Below are positions 1 through 8,565 of a stretch of 37,716 bases of DNA, piece after piece. This DNA comes from Chara braunii (lineage: Eukaryota; Streptophyta; Charophyceae; Charales; Characeae). The notes under the pieces are model-generated. The model ran no database searches, had not been told where the DNA came from, and worked only from the letters and a program-made list of their open reading frames with translations. Position 1 is the first letter of the stretch, and the number at the start of each line of letters is the position of its first letter. The translations under genes and the position numbers were made by a program. The stretch is taken from assembly GCA_003427395.1 (NCBI GenBank), contig BFEA01000002.1:4604192-4641907 (forward strand), given 5' to 3'.

Positions 1-1100
1 TTTTTTTGATGACTTCGTTTTTTTTTTTTTTTTTTTTTTTTTTGGGTCCGCGCTCGACTTGAACGGCCGAACGCATCCCCAAGGGGTCCCATATATTCGG
101 AGGAGGGTTTTGGGCGCTCATTCGCATTCCGGCAAACATGTTGGTTCTTCGCCTCCGAACGCGGACACGATGCTACGCAGCTCCACTCTATGAATTGGTG
201 GCAAGTTTGGTTAAAATGACCCCCTTGATTTTATCATAAATAAATGGCACGAGAGGTTGCCTGAAAATCGAGGCGTCCTTTAACCGCCTCTCGCAAGTAA
301 GCATCGACCGTAAGAAGTGGAAAGCAAGCGGTTGGTAATACATGCAGCAAGGCAGCGGGGCAGACGAGCAGGCACCAAGGCAGGCGACAAGGCAAGAAAG
401 CAAAGCCGACATGTTGAGACGGAAGCGCAAAGAAAAGCAGGTGGCACGGTACCAACCGACGGCAGCGAACTCCACCCGCATTACCCTGAGCTACTTCCTT
501 TCGATGGCGAAGGCAGGTTTGCGTTTGCCTTGCTTGTCTGTTGACTCTGTTCTAGCCGGGGCTACAATCTTACTAAGGTGGATCTATCATCTATGTTGGG
601 GCCTCGACCCACTAGCATCGTTTAAAACGGTGTGTGGCATTCTTTTCTCATTTAAAACGCATAAACAATTCTATTTTTCATTTAGGCAGTAGCAAAGGAA
701 AGGACCCAAAAACAAAAAATCACGGGACCTGGCATAGACATCATGACAGTACACCCTATGCATCCACACTTCCACCAACCCGGTACATCTGCATGCAAGC
801 TTCCCGCCGGCCTGTTCGCAGTCTTCCACGGAAATCTCAATATTCTCAATTTCTGAAGGAAAAAAAAATAGCAAGGCGCGAAGCTTCGAAAACACCCCCC
901 CCTTAAAACAACCCATAGTATTGAAGCTTTGCGCCAACGCAAAGTGGCCAACTAAATGGCCAACAAATGATTTTTAAAAAATTATACTGGCCGATGGGAA
1001 GCTCCCTCCACGAAAACAAAGACAATCGACACTAGCAGTCGATATGCTACTGTATCAACGACTGACGGATGTCACTGACAGCCGCACGTGATCGAAAACA
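1..1100. other. Unassigned sequence, no gene seen
   Basis: I see no protein with recognisable motifs on either strand. The stretch opens with a T-rich run. Around 345-440 it holds a purine-rich block of AAGGCAGGC-like words that recurs in diverged form near 1872-1930. Short ORFs here have low-complexity Cys/Ala/Leu or Lys/Arg composition, as expected when such repeats are translated. Confidence 0.5.
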
Positions 1101-1192
1101 GAGGAGCACAAGCGTAAATCGGACGTAGTGGGTCAAGGCCCCTGGTCAGGCGAAAGCACACCAGGATTTGGGTTGTGGGGGTTGTGTTGCTC

Positions 1193-1196
<4 letters not shown>

Positions 1197-1227
<31 letters not shown>
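1197..1227. repeat. Poly(A) tract, 31 nt
   Basis: An uninterrupted run of A on the plus strand. It could be the tail of a decayed retroposed sequence, but I could not find a target-site duplication around it. On the minus strand it produces Phe-rich ORFs that are artefacts. Confidence 0.8.
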
Positions 1228-1228
<1 letters not shown>

Positions 1229-1262
1229 GAAAAGGACAGGCAGCATGGGAATGACATAGGCT

Positions 1263-1389
1263 GGGACCCCACAGGAATGCGGAAAGGAAAAACTTTGCCG
1301 CGGAAGTGTTTCCGGGACCCCACAGCCTGCGTATAATGCATTGGAAAGCGGCAAATTCTTTCCAAGGACCGTCTTCCGGGACCCCACAG
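1263..1389 (+). repeat. Degenerate repeat with GGGACCCCACAG core
   Basis: The 12-mer GGGACCCCACAG occurs at about 1263, 1314 and 1378, spaced 51 and 64 bp apart. Flanking words such as CCTGCGT/GCTGCGT and GGAAAG..GGCAAA recur with it. This looks like a short, irregular tandem array. No coding role is apparent. Confidence 0.5.
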
Positions 1390-1805
1390 GCTGCGTTTTT
1401 TGGCGTGGAAGGTGGCAGTTGGACGTTTTCACTCCGTCTGCGTCCTGGAAAAGGCCGCCGGGAGTTCGCCGCAAAAGTATGCCGAAAGCTGAGACTGGCC
1501 TCGGGGGCTGTCTCGCACTTTTCCAAGGTCTGGTCCATTTTTTGGTCCGCGTAATGTCCATGCGTCACCCAAACCTGGTACCCTCGCCCATTCCGTCAGT
1601 CCAGCGGGCGCCTCCCGGAATAAAAACTTTCCCTTTCCGGCCACCCCCACGGCCCTTTCCTATTTCGGAAAGAAATATCGCAGCTTTGCCGCGAAACAGC
1701 CTCCGCGGTGGGATCCGAGAAAAATGAGTTTCCAGCTTTCCAGAAACTCTTGCCCTCTCTTTGCGGCCGATGGGCTTTTCCATCCGCACCGCAGTGGGGT
1801 CCCAT

Positions 1806-2110
1806 CCACAGGCGGGTAAGCAGCAAGGCAGATTGCGGACTATCTAGGCAAGGCAAGGAGGAAGACGTTAAGGCACCGAGGGAGGCGACAAAGCCAGCAG
1901 GCATGTAGAGAAGGAAGCACAAGAAAAGCAGCTGCAAGGGCAGGGCAAATGATGTAATAAAGGGGTAAGCAGCAAGGCAGGCAGCAGAGCACATGATGCA
2001 AGAAGGAGGTGGGTGAGCAGCAAGGCAGGCAGCAAGGCAGACAGCACCGCAACCAGACAGCCAGCAAGCAAGTAGGCAAGTAGGTGTCATGGCAATCACC
2101 AAACAGCGCG
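1806..2110 (+). repeat. AGCAAGGCAGGC degenerate tandem repeat
   Basis: The words AGCAAGGCAGGC and AGCAAGCAAG recur many times in this G/A-rich tract. A diverged copy of the ~60-bp part near 1872-1930 is present near 372-440, sharing words such as GGCACC, GAGGCGACAA and AGAAAAGCAG in the same order, so the unit is dispersed as well as tandem. The Cys/Leu/Ala-rich minus-strand ORFs across it are by-products. Confidence 0.6.
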
Positions 2111-2216
2111 CATAAGAAGCTAATAAGGCAGGTAGCAAAGCCGCATGTCAGATGGTCAAGTGGCAAGGTAGGCAGCAAAGGCGCAATAGCGCACACAAGC
2201 ATGTATCAATGTGTAC

Positions 2217-2327
2217 CTACCGTCTTCACCCGAATAGAATGCCTGGTCATTATAGTCGTATTTGATGCATTTTTCAGTCCAGATACGGCCATAATTACCG
2301 GGCGTTCTATTCGGGTGAAGACGGTAG
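2217..2327. mobile_element. Hairpin MITE, about 111 bp
   Basis: Two arms of about 48 bp are inverted copies of each other with roughly six mismatches, separated by a loop of about 15 bp. The outer arm reads CTACCGTCTTCACCCGAAT at both ends. A TA lies at each end just outside CCGTCTTCACC, so a TA-targeting (Tc1/mariner-like) origin is possible. There is no coding capacity. The foldback is directly visible; the superfamily is inference. Confidence 0.75.
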
Positions 2328-2540
2328 TAACTGGCCTCTGTACAACACCCTGGGCTTTGGCAAACTGAGTGGTACCAAGTCGATCTGAATGCGCACAGTT
2401 TACGGCAATGAAGCAGGTAGTTGAATAACAGCAAGGCACGAACAGCAAGGCATGATGAAGATCCGAACCGCAAGGTGCAAACGCCAAGACAACCCCTGGC
2501 CGTGCCGGTGCAAAAGTGCGCCTCCCTGGCAAACATGATA

Positions 2541-2707
2541 GATCCAAAGGGTCGCTTTTTCTTTTCCGTTCCCCTCACCTGTAGAGTACTGTTGTTTGGG
2601 GTATAGAGCATATTCCATGTACTTCAGAGAGGGGAANANGAAAAAGGAACGGGAAAGATGCCGAGGCAGTAGAACANCAANNCATGAACAACAANNCANN
2701 AACAATA

Positions 2708-2763
<56 letters not shown>

Positions 2764-2940
2764 TANAAANANNAAGGTGCAAGGAAATGAAATAAGAAAA
2801 GGCATGTAACGCTGGTCACACTGGGACAGAATCTACAGATCAAGCGTCCTCCCAAAAGGGGACAGGTCCAGAAGGTCTCTTTTTCTATTTCCTTATCAGT
2901 ACCTGTACTGTACAATACTGTCGTTTGGGGTGATAGAGCA
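2541..2940 (+). repeat. Diverged ~65-bp direct repeat pair
   Basis: About 2541-2610 and about 2866-2940 share, in order, a pyrimidine run after AAGGGTC/AAGGTCT, a CC-rich word, GTACTGT, and GTTTGGGG(T)ATAGAGCA. The copies are partly diverged. The sequence between them contains unresolved bases and a long poly(A), so this may be a fragmented retroposed unit. No gene is seen. Confidence 0.4.
2637..2773. other. Low-quality stretch: Ns and 51-nt poly(A)
   Basis: Scattered single and double Ns occur at 2637-2773 on both sides of an A run at 2711-2761. This is what assembly through a homopolymer looks like. Lys-only or Phe-only ORFs here should be ignored. Confidence 0.85.
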
Positions 2941-3156
2941 CTTTTTTTTTCTTTTTTTTTTTCTCCTTTTTTCTCTTTTTTTTTTCTTCTCACAGCGTCG
3001 GATTCCTGTTGAGAAGATTCGTGGTCAGAGGACAAGAAGGTCACTACTACAGGCCCAAAGCTCCACTAGCCAGACCATTCGTCTGACTCTGGACGTGTCA
3101 TTTGACAGGTGCAGAAAATACCAAAATAGTGGTTGAAAACTGCATTTCTTGATTGT

Positions 3157-3229
3157 GGGTGTATCGCTCAGCTGGTATAGCATTGCGCTTTTAACGTAAT
3201 GGTCGCACGTTCAAATCCTGCCATACCCA
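3157..3229 (+). tRNA. trnK-UUU: tRNA-Lys(UUU)-like gene, mitochondrial type, probably a pseudogene
   Basis: The 73-nt sequence folds as a cloverleaf. The acceptor stem is GGGTGTA/CATACCC with an A discriminator and a mismatch at the seventh pair. The D arm is GCTCAGCTGGTATAGC with one broken pair. The anticodon stem is TTGCG/CGTAA around loop CTTTTAA, anticodon UUU. The T arm is GCACG-TTCAAAT-CCTGC with one mismatch. From memory it closely resembles plant mitochondrial trnK(UUU), with about eight substitutions, two of them compensatory in the anticodon stem. CCA is not encoded. Best explained as a nuclear copy of mitochondrial origin; the stem mismatches suggest decay. A tRNA-derived SINE head is an alternative, but no SINE body or nearby tail is seen. 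Confidence 0.7.
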
Positions 3230-3390
3230 TAAGGATATGATGGGGTAGACAAGCTTGTACTCCTTTCAGGCAACTAATCTCTGCATGAAACACGTTGATT
3301 GGCCTGAATCTGGACATGTTTGTGGACATATGCCGAAAATCACAATTGAGGGAAGGGGGTGGATAAGAGGATGTGATACTTGGAAAACGC

Positions 3391-3531
3391 TTTGTTTGTC
3401 TGTATATTTTGCTTGCCGGGGATGAGCAACCGGACTGACGCCTCCCAGAATAGCAGGGGCNTTTGTTTGTCTGTATATTTTGCTTGCCGGGGATGAGCAA
3501 CCGGACTGACGCCTCCCAGAATAGCAGGGGC
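3391..3531 (+). repeat. 70-bp perfect direct duplication around one N
   Basis: 3391-3460 and 3462-3531 are identical, beginning TTTGTTTGTCTGTATATTTT and ending AGAATAGCAGGGGC, separated by a single N at 3461. The arrangement suggests an unmerged contig overlap rather than a biological duplication. Confidence 0.85.
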
Positions 3532-3540
3532 AAAATCATT

Positions 3541-3574
3541 TTCCCCCCCCGAAAAAAAAAAAAAAAAAAATTGG

Positions 3575-3608
<34 letters not shown>
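3541..3608. repeat. C-run followed by two poly(A) tracts
   Basis: A short C run leads into two long A runs separated by a TTGGATT-containing spacer. Phe-rich minus-strand ORFs here are artefacts. The tract lies 43 bp before a TTAA-bounded inverted-repeat element. Confidence 0.7.
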
Positions 3609-3612
<4 letters not shown>

Positions 3613-3650
3613 TACGCACATCTGCGTGAAATACACTCAGATTCACAATC

Positions 3651-3914
3651 TTAAACCACCAGTAGGTTACCCACCCATTTTTGTAAGACGTGGCTGCATG
3701 GGTGCTGTGTGTGGTGGGAGGAACCGGCCCTCCAGTCCCCAAAATGTACATCCACTGTCATCCAGGCAAAACCGGCTGTGCATGCAACAGGATTAATTTT
3801 GCCTCGATGTATCTTTTTCGAACTGGGAGGCTGGAGGCTGGTTCATCCCACCAGACATGGCGTGCATGCAGCTGCACCATAGAGAAATGGCTGGCAAACG
3901 CACTGGTGGCTTAA
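3651..3914. mobile_element. TTAA-bounded foldback/MITE, copy 1
   Basis: The left end (3651-3718) and the reverse complement of the right end (3847-3914) align without gaps over 68 bp at roughly 70% identity, starting TTAAACCACCAGTA and TTAAGCCACCAGTG. TTAA lies at both extremities. There is no coding capacity. TTAA insertion is typical of piggyBac-like and some other DNA transposons, so a non-autonomous derivative is plausible. It abuts copy 2, sharing the TTAA at 3911-3914. Confidence 0.75.
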
Positions 3915-4107
3915 ACCACCAGTACCTTTCCCAGCTATTTTGCTGAGATGCGCCAGGTAACATGGGAGGCCGGCGGGGTTCAGTGCTCTACCAGACCGAA
4001 ATGGCTGGCGGCGCCAGCCAAAATGAGGCCTGTGCCAGTCATCTGTTTTTTGGCGTGCAGGCCGATTTTAGGCTCGGCATCGATAGCTGAGAAAGCTGGT
4101 GGTTTAA
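3911..4107. mobile_element. TTAA-bounded foldback/MITE, copy 2
   Basis: Starts TTAAACCACCAGTACC and ends GCTGGTGGTTTAA. The right end, reverse complemented, matches the left end over about 35 bp with a 2-3 bp gap and shared words CTTTC, CAGCTAT and GAG. The first bases match copy 1 and the element at 37029-37179, defining one family. The left TTAA is shared with copy 1. Confidence 0.7.
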
Positions 4108-6666
4108 TCCAATCCCTTTGCTAGCAGAGCCTACCTACCAGCTGGCGCTCCCGCTGCTGCTCCGCTTGGTGAACCGAGCACTTTTACTATTTCACCTGTA
4201 AGTCTCCAGCACTCTCGCCACCTTCACCACTAGGATCAAGCAACACACTGGCTACCAGGCAGGCCCCCTTTCCTCACTGTCTGTCGAGTGCCCTTGCTGA
4301 CCACCAGTCGTATGTAGAGCTTCTCCTTTTTTCCTGTAGCCCTGTGCCCAGGCTACTCTTACACAATCACTGGCAACTTCCAAGCCGACGGTGCACCCTG
4401 CTGATATCTGTAGCGGCGTACGAAGGCGTCGACCTCATAGCCTATCTTCAAGCCCAGGTGCGTGCCTCGCATCACCACCCCACACCGAATCTCTTCGCAG
4501 CCCCCGGCATAGTATGTCATGCACCCCGTAACGCGTTCCTTCAGACTCATGTGTGAATATAGGGGTGGCCACCTTCGTCTTCAACACGAGCCAAGTCGGT
4601 ATGAGTCCATCGCTAGAACACAGATATACACACTGCTTTCTGGCCACAGCGTGTTCAAAGAGCTACTTCATCGTAAGGCAGAACGGGGCTGCTCCAATCG
4701 GATGTATCTTCCGCTACAACCAGACCTTGTGCTCCGAACCAGAAATGGTATACTCCCGTCGGTGGGATGCACCGCACTAGCGTGACTTTTCGGCTTGAAG
4801 TGAACGACTCATTGCCATCCGCCTAGCTGTATGCACAGGCATCAAGAGATGGGGCTATCCCCGTCGCTAATACTAGCCAGGCCGCGACAGATCTTCCACT
4901 AGAATACGGCCATATGCAGCCCGAGGTAAGTATTTCCATTCCTCGACTGCCTTCCTAGCTCCAACACCTCAATCGGGACGAGCCTCGTTCATTCAGCAGG
5001 TAAGCCTCCAGCCTCGCGGTCTGCTTCCCCGCCACCCCGATTGGATCAATCATGCCAACCTGGACTGAATCTATTGCCCGATTACGGACATATTCATCAC
5101 CACCCCAAAATCTCTCTCCGTCCACTATAACTTCGCACACCTCTCTTTCGTTCTAGCTCTACTCCTACTAACCTTCTCCTCAAACTAACCACGGAGTTGG
5201 AATCGCCCCGGTCAAAACCCCCCGAGGCAGTTTCTCACTCGCCGAGATTCATCCTTTAACGAGCGAACAAGCCTTCTTCCTCGTCTCCTTCTTCCCCCTC
5301 ATCGCCATGTCCGCGCACATCCCTCCTTCATCAACTTCTTGCTCACTAACTTTTCTCGCTAAACTAACCTCCTATTCGTGTTTGCCGGGGGTCAAAACCC
5401 CCCGGATCGTCTCCCTTTCTTCCCGAATCCACCCCCAATCGACCGCGCTCTCACTTCCTTGCTGCGCCCGAGCTCCTAACCCGCTATCCTCGTTTCCCTG
5501 GCCCCGCATGCGCCCGTCGGAGTCCCTTGTCCTTGTTTCCTCTTCCGTTTTTTGTGCAGCGTCCGCTCTTAGCCCCTTCCATCTTCTCCTTCACTCCAAT
5601 TTGCGCATGAATCCAGTCGCGAGTCGTGTCCGGATGCACCCGTCTCTCCGCCACTCTTACCACCAACGCCCGGCTCCCCTGCTCGTGTTGTCGTCACCCC
5701 GGTCCCCCGTCACAGCGTGATTCGGCAACACTCGACTCCCGAAGAAGAAAAGGAAGTGTTTGGCTTTCGGGCCTGCTCCTAATATACCCTCGTCACCCAA
5801 GTGTAAAGGCTAGGCTAATCCTGTCGGTATCGTTCCAATTTTTACAGATGTCCCGAAGGGCTTCATTTGCGGCAGCGCCTGAGGTATTGTGCCTTGTCCC
5901 GAAAAAACAGGACTGTCACCCCAAACAAAGGAAAAAGTAAAGTAAAATAAAAAAGTAAAAACCACAAAGGAATATAAAACCTGGGTTCTCTATGAGCAGA
6001 CTACTGCCCCCTCCCCCCCCTGCTAGTCCCGTGGGTCGGGCCCACCAACACATCTACCAGCAAAAGTTGAGGGGGATAGCTCTGCCAGCCGTCCACCCCT
6101 CGACTTTCTCCTCGCTGCTCCGCCACTCCCAATCCGCAGCCCGCTGGCCTCGATCCCCGTACCCTCGCTGCAACAGTCGAGTGTCGTAACCTATAGGGCT
6201 AAGCCCAAGCTTGGGGTCAATAGATGCTATCTCCTATATAAGCGGGTGCGGTCCAGTGCTTAATGCTGAGGGGGTGCATTGGGCCTCGCCTCCTATTCCA
6301 CGCCCAGCCGTGCGGCTGCCAAGCGGCCATGCCGGCCTCCCCAACTTTGCCATGGCAGTCCTACGTACCATCCTACATACCAGACCTGCCGCCGGTCAAG
6401 CCCGACAAAACGAGGACCAATCTGCTAGTCCTTAGTCTAATCAGAAATGCAAAAAATCAAGTCGGGCGTGTATGCCTGTAATACGGTTAAAAGGATAAAA
6501 TCACATGCGAGCCTTAAAATTGCGCGCCCACTCACCCTATCTACTCAAGCAACTCTAGCCCATACGCAGGTAACCAATTTGACATCCACAAGGCCTAAAC
6601 CAACGGTCTTCCTGTCACTTGCAAAAACCAGGGTGGATACCCTTGTAAGGGTATTCGAGCCGACAA
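4108..6666. other. Unassigned C/T-rich region
   Basis: No convincing gene. ORFs of 60-137 codons are Ser/Pro/Leu- or Arg-rich without motifs. Two diverged copies of a ~180-bp unit may lie at about 5110-5240 and 5290-5420: each runs through a ...CTAAACTAACC...-like word to GGTCAAAACCCCCCG, at 5211-5225 and about 5390-5404. A TATA-like word (CTCCTATATAAGC, near 6230) has no gene downstream, so I do not call a promoter. Confidence 0.4.
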
Positions 6667-7510
6667 CGCTACCCCGAGCTTCCAACAACTGGTTAAGAGA
6701 GCTAACTAATCGCGCAGCCGGAATTTATAGCGTGCATGCATGCGCGCAAAACACGAAATTACAAGGACTTAGAAGGAAGGTTAGGAAAGGGAGCGCCTAC
6801 GTTCTGCATGGCCCGATCGCGGTGTGGGGGACGTAGCCGCTCTCCACGCATCGATCCGATCATGCAGACCGCGGCTACCAAAACGCAACAAAAAGAAAGA
6901 GAAGAAGGGCGGGATAGACGAAGCACAAGAAGAAAGATACAGTTACAATGGCGCCCGCCCAAAATTACAGTTACACACACGATTAAAGGCGCCGACTAAT
7001 CAGAGTTCCGTTGCAGCCGCATAAAGAAGTGCGTAAGCAAAAAGCGTCGCGCGGCAAAGAAAAATCCTAATTACAAAATTCCTAAATTCCTATCTACTGC
7101 GAAAAGAAAAGCACCAACCCCGAAAAGAAAATCCGAAATTCCTAGAGCCATCGGGGCTTGGCAAGATTCGAAAAGGAATTCAAAAAGAATAAAAGAACGA
7201 ATCAAAATTCCCGCGCGATGTCCGCGCCCAAAAAGTCCAAAACCGAAATTAAAGAAGTGACGTCAACTTTTATTAATCGCGCGCACGGTGGGGCGCCGGA
7301 GACACAGCCAATCACTCGATCGTCCCGGGACTCACCCGGCCCCGAACCCAACCATCCGAAAGGAGACGACGAAAAAGACGAAGAAGCAAGGACACCAATG
7401 CAATTTCCTTCCAATCCCGACCTCCCGTAATCGGCCCATCCTTCCCAGCTTAGGATCCCTCATTGCTATCGTGCAGAAAATCGTGCTGTGCAGAAATCGG
7501 TTCGTCACAT
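6667..7510 (-). repeat. LTR-like direct repeat, left copy (844 bp)
   Basis: Matches 16102-16942 at about 95% identity in the same orientation, with small indels. Read on the minus strand it starts TGTGACGAACC, a typical LTR 5' end. The other end stops at GGTAGCG without a matching CA. It flanks the gypsy coding block on its 3' side and is most simply its 3' LTR, but no polypurine tract lies next to it and I find no target-site duplication with the outer edge of the right copy. Confidence 0.7.
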
Positions 7511-7518
7511 ATGTGACG
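7503..7518. other. 16-bp perfect palindrome at the repeat edge
   Basis: CGTCACATATGTGACG is exactly self-complementary and is centred where homology between the two 842-bp repeats ends (7510). On the minus strand it reads ...GGGCGTCACA-TA-TGTGACGAACC..., an LTR-type 3' end (CA) next to an LTR-type 5' end (TG). The junction may mark a nested insertion or an LTR-LTR join. Confidence 0.6.
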
Positions 7519-7752
7519 CCCAGGGGATTCCAATATTAGCAAGCTCCTGCTTGCTTGTGGACAAGTGTCGATCTCTCTAATCAATCGATACGCGAAGCTT
7601 TTCCTTTTGTGCGACTTACTGTTTGAATGAGTGTGGACGTTATCTAGTGTGGCAAACACAACTCTAACTACTAATTCCTCAGGAAGGACCATTGACAATC
7701 CAAGGAGGGGATCACACGTGTCACCGTAGCGGCACTCGCACCAATCAACCGA

Positions 7753-8364
7753 TCACCAGTGTCCAGTGGGGAGAGGGAAGGGAAGACGGTACATGGGGGC
7801 ATGGCGAGGGGGAGGGTTAATCGGGAGAGGGGGCAGAAAACTGTCCAACCTCGCCACCGTTTCCGAAAGTTCTTGATATCGAACGATCCGGTGGAAACGG
7901 GGGAAGCGATTACCACTACGGGGGAGGGAAGCGACATAGTCTGGATACAGGGTGGTGATAGTGCGGAAGAGTGCCATGCGGAAATGGTCATAGTTTTCGC
8001 ATGCGGGGATAGTCCCCGTAATCATGCAGTAAACTTCGACAATATTGTGGCCTCGCCACGCGACGCTCAGGAGAAGGATATGGAGGTAGAAGTCGGGGAG
8101 GGCGCATCGGGTCGAGGGGTGGGGATGGATTGTGACAATAAGACGGGTGGCATAGAAGAAGCGGAAGGTGTCGAAGGGGAAGGGATTGCGGGGGAAAACA
8201 ACGTGTGTAATAGCCTGGCTGAGGGTGAGATGGTCAAGGGGACGGCGGGATAACAATCGGGGACGAAGCCCGATGCCCCGCATTAGTACGAGCTCGAACT
8301 GGTGGACGGTCGGTGGTGGCGTTAAGAGATGGTCGCTGAGGGCTTGCTCCGTGAGAAAGTTCAT
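7753..8364 (-). CDS. Unrecognised C-terminal domain of the gypsy polyprotein (~203 aa)
   Basis: An open frame of 203 codons directly downstream of integrase in the minus strand and in a different frame from it. Composition is balanced, with Pro/His/Arg/Phe clusters (for example LLTPPPTVHQFELVLMRGIG and ITHVVFPRNPFPFDTFRFF), unlike the low-complexity ORFs elsewhere. It ends 244 bp before the left direct repeat, so it would be the extreme C-terminus of pol or a small extra ORF. I recognise no chromodomain, protease or envelope motif. The length and absence of stops suggest real coding in the ancestor. Function unknown. Confidence 0.5.
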   Translation of the reverse strand: MNFLTEQALSDHLLTPPPTVHQFELVLMRGIGLRPRLLSRRPLDHLTLSQAITHVVFPRNPFPFDTFRFFYATRLIVTIHPHPSTRCALPDFYLHILLLSVAWRGHNIVEVYCMITGTIPACENYDHFRMALFRTITTLYPDYVASLPRSGNRFPRFHRIVRYQELSETVARLDSFLPPLPINPPPRHAPMYRLPFPLPTGHW

Positions 8365-8565
8365 GGCGATGGTGGCGGAGACGGGGTGCCTGTGAAAGAA
8401 CGAGATGAAGAAGGATAGACAGGTGATAAGCAGTCGTCGTCCTCTTCCTCAGCGGAGGAGGAGTCGGATGAAGGCGGAGATGGGGAAGAAGGAAGGGGAC
8501 GTAGATAGGACACGTGGCGGGTGATCGGTCGAGCCGATTGACTGCCGGAGACTTCGGCGCAAGCC
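8361..8565 (-). CDS. Ser/Pro/acidic linker after integrase (frameshifted)
   Basis: About 68 codons in a third frame between integrase and the C-terminal domain. It contains SPSPPSSDSSSAEEEDDD followed by a Ser/Pro-rich end. A disordered acidic linker after the integrase core is common in gypsy elements. The overlap with the integrase frame near 8565 and with the next frame at 8361-8364 implies two frameshifts in this copy. Integrase-frame codons continue open to 8234 but look non-coding past about 8565. Confidence 0.45.

Noticed and set aside
5307-5720. 137-codon plus-strand ORF, Ser/Pro-rich
   Set aside because: No motif, low complexity, in a C/T-rich tract where open frames arise by composition.
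6225-6250. TATA-like box CTCCTATATAAGC
   Set aside because: No gene or recognisable transcript start downstream; a chance match in this composition is likely.
7595-7612. AAAAGGAAAAG (minus strand) as polypurine tract of the gypsy element
   Set aside because: It is about 85 bp from the left repeat and no LTR-type TG start follows it, so it does not define an LTR edge.
7753-8253. Plus-strand 164-codon ORF (7759-8253)
   Set aside because: Overlaps the minus-strand C-terminal frame and is Gly/Glu-rich by reverse composition; the surrounding genes are minus strand.
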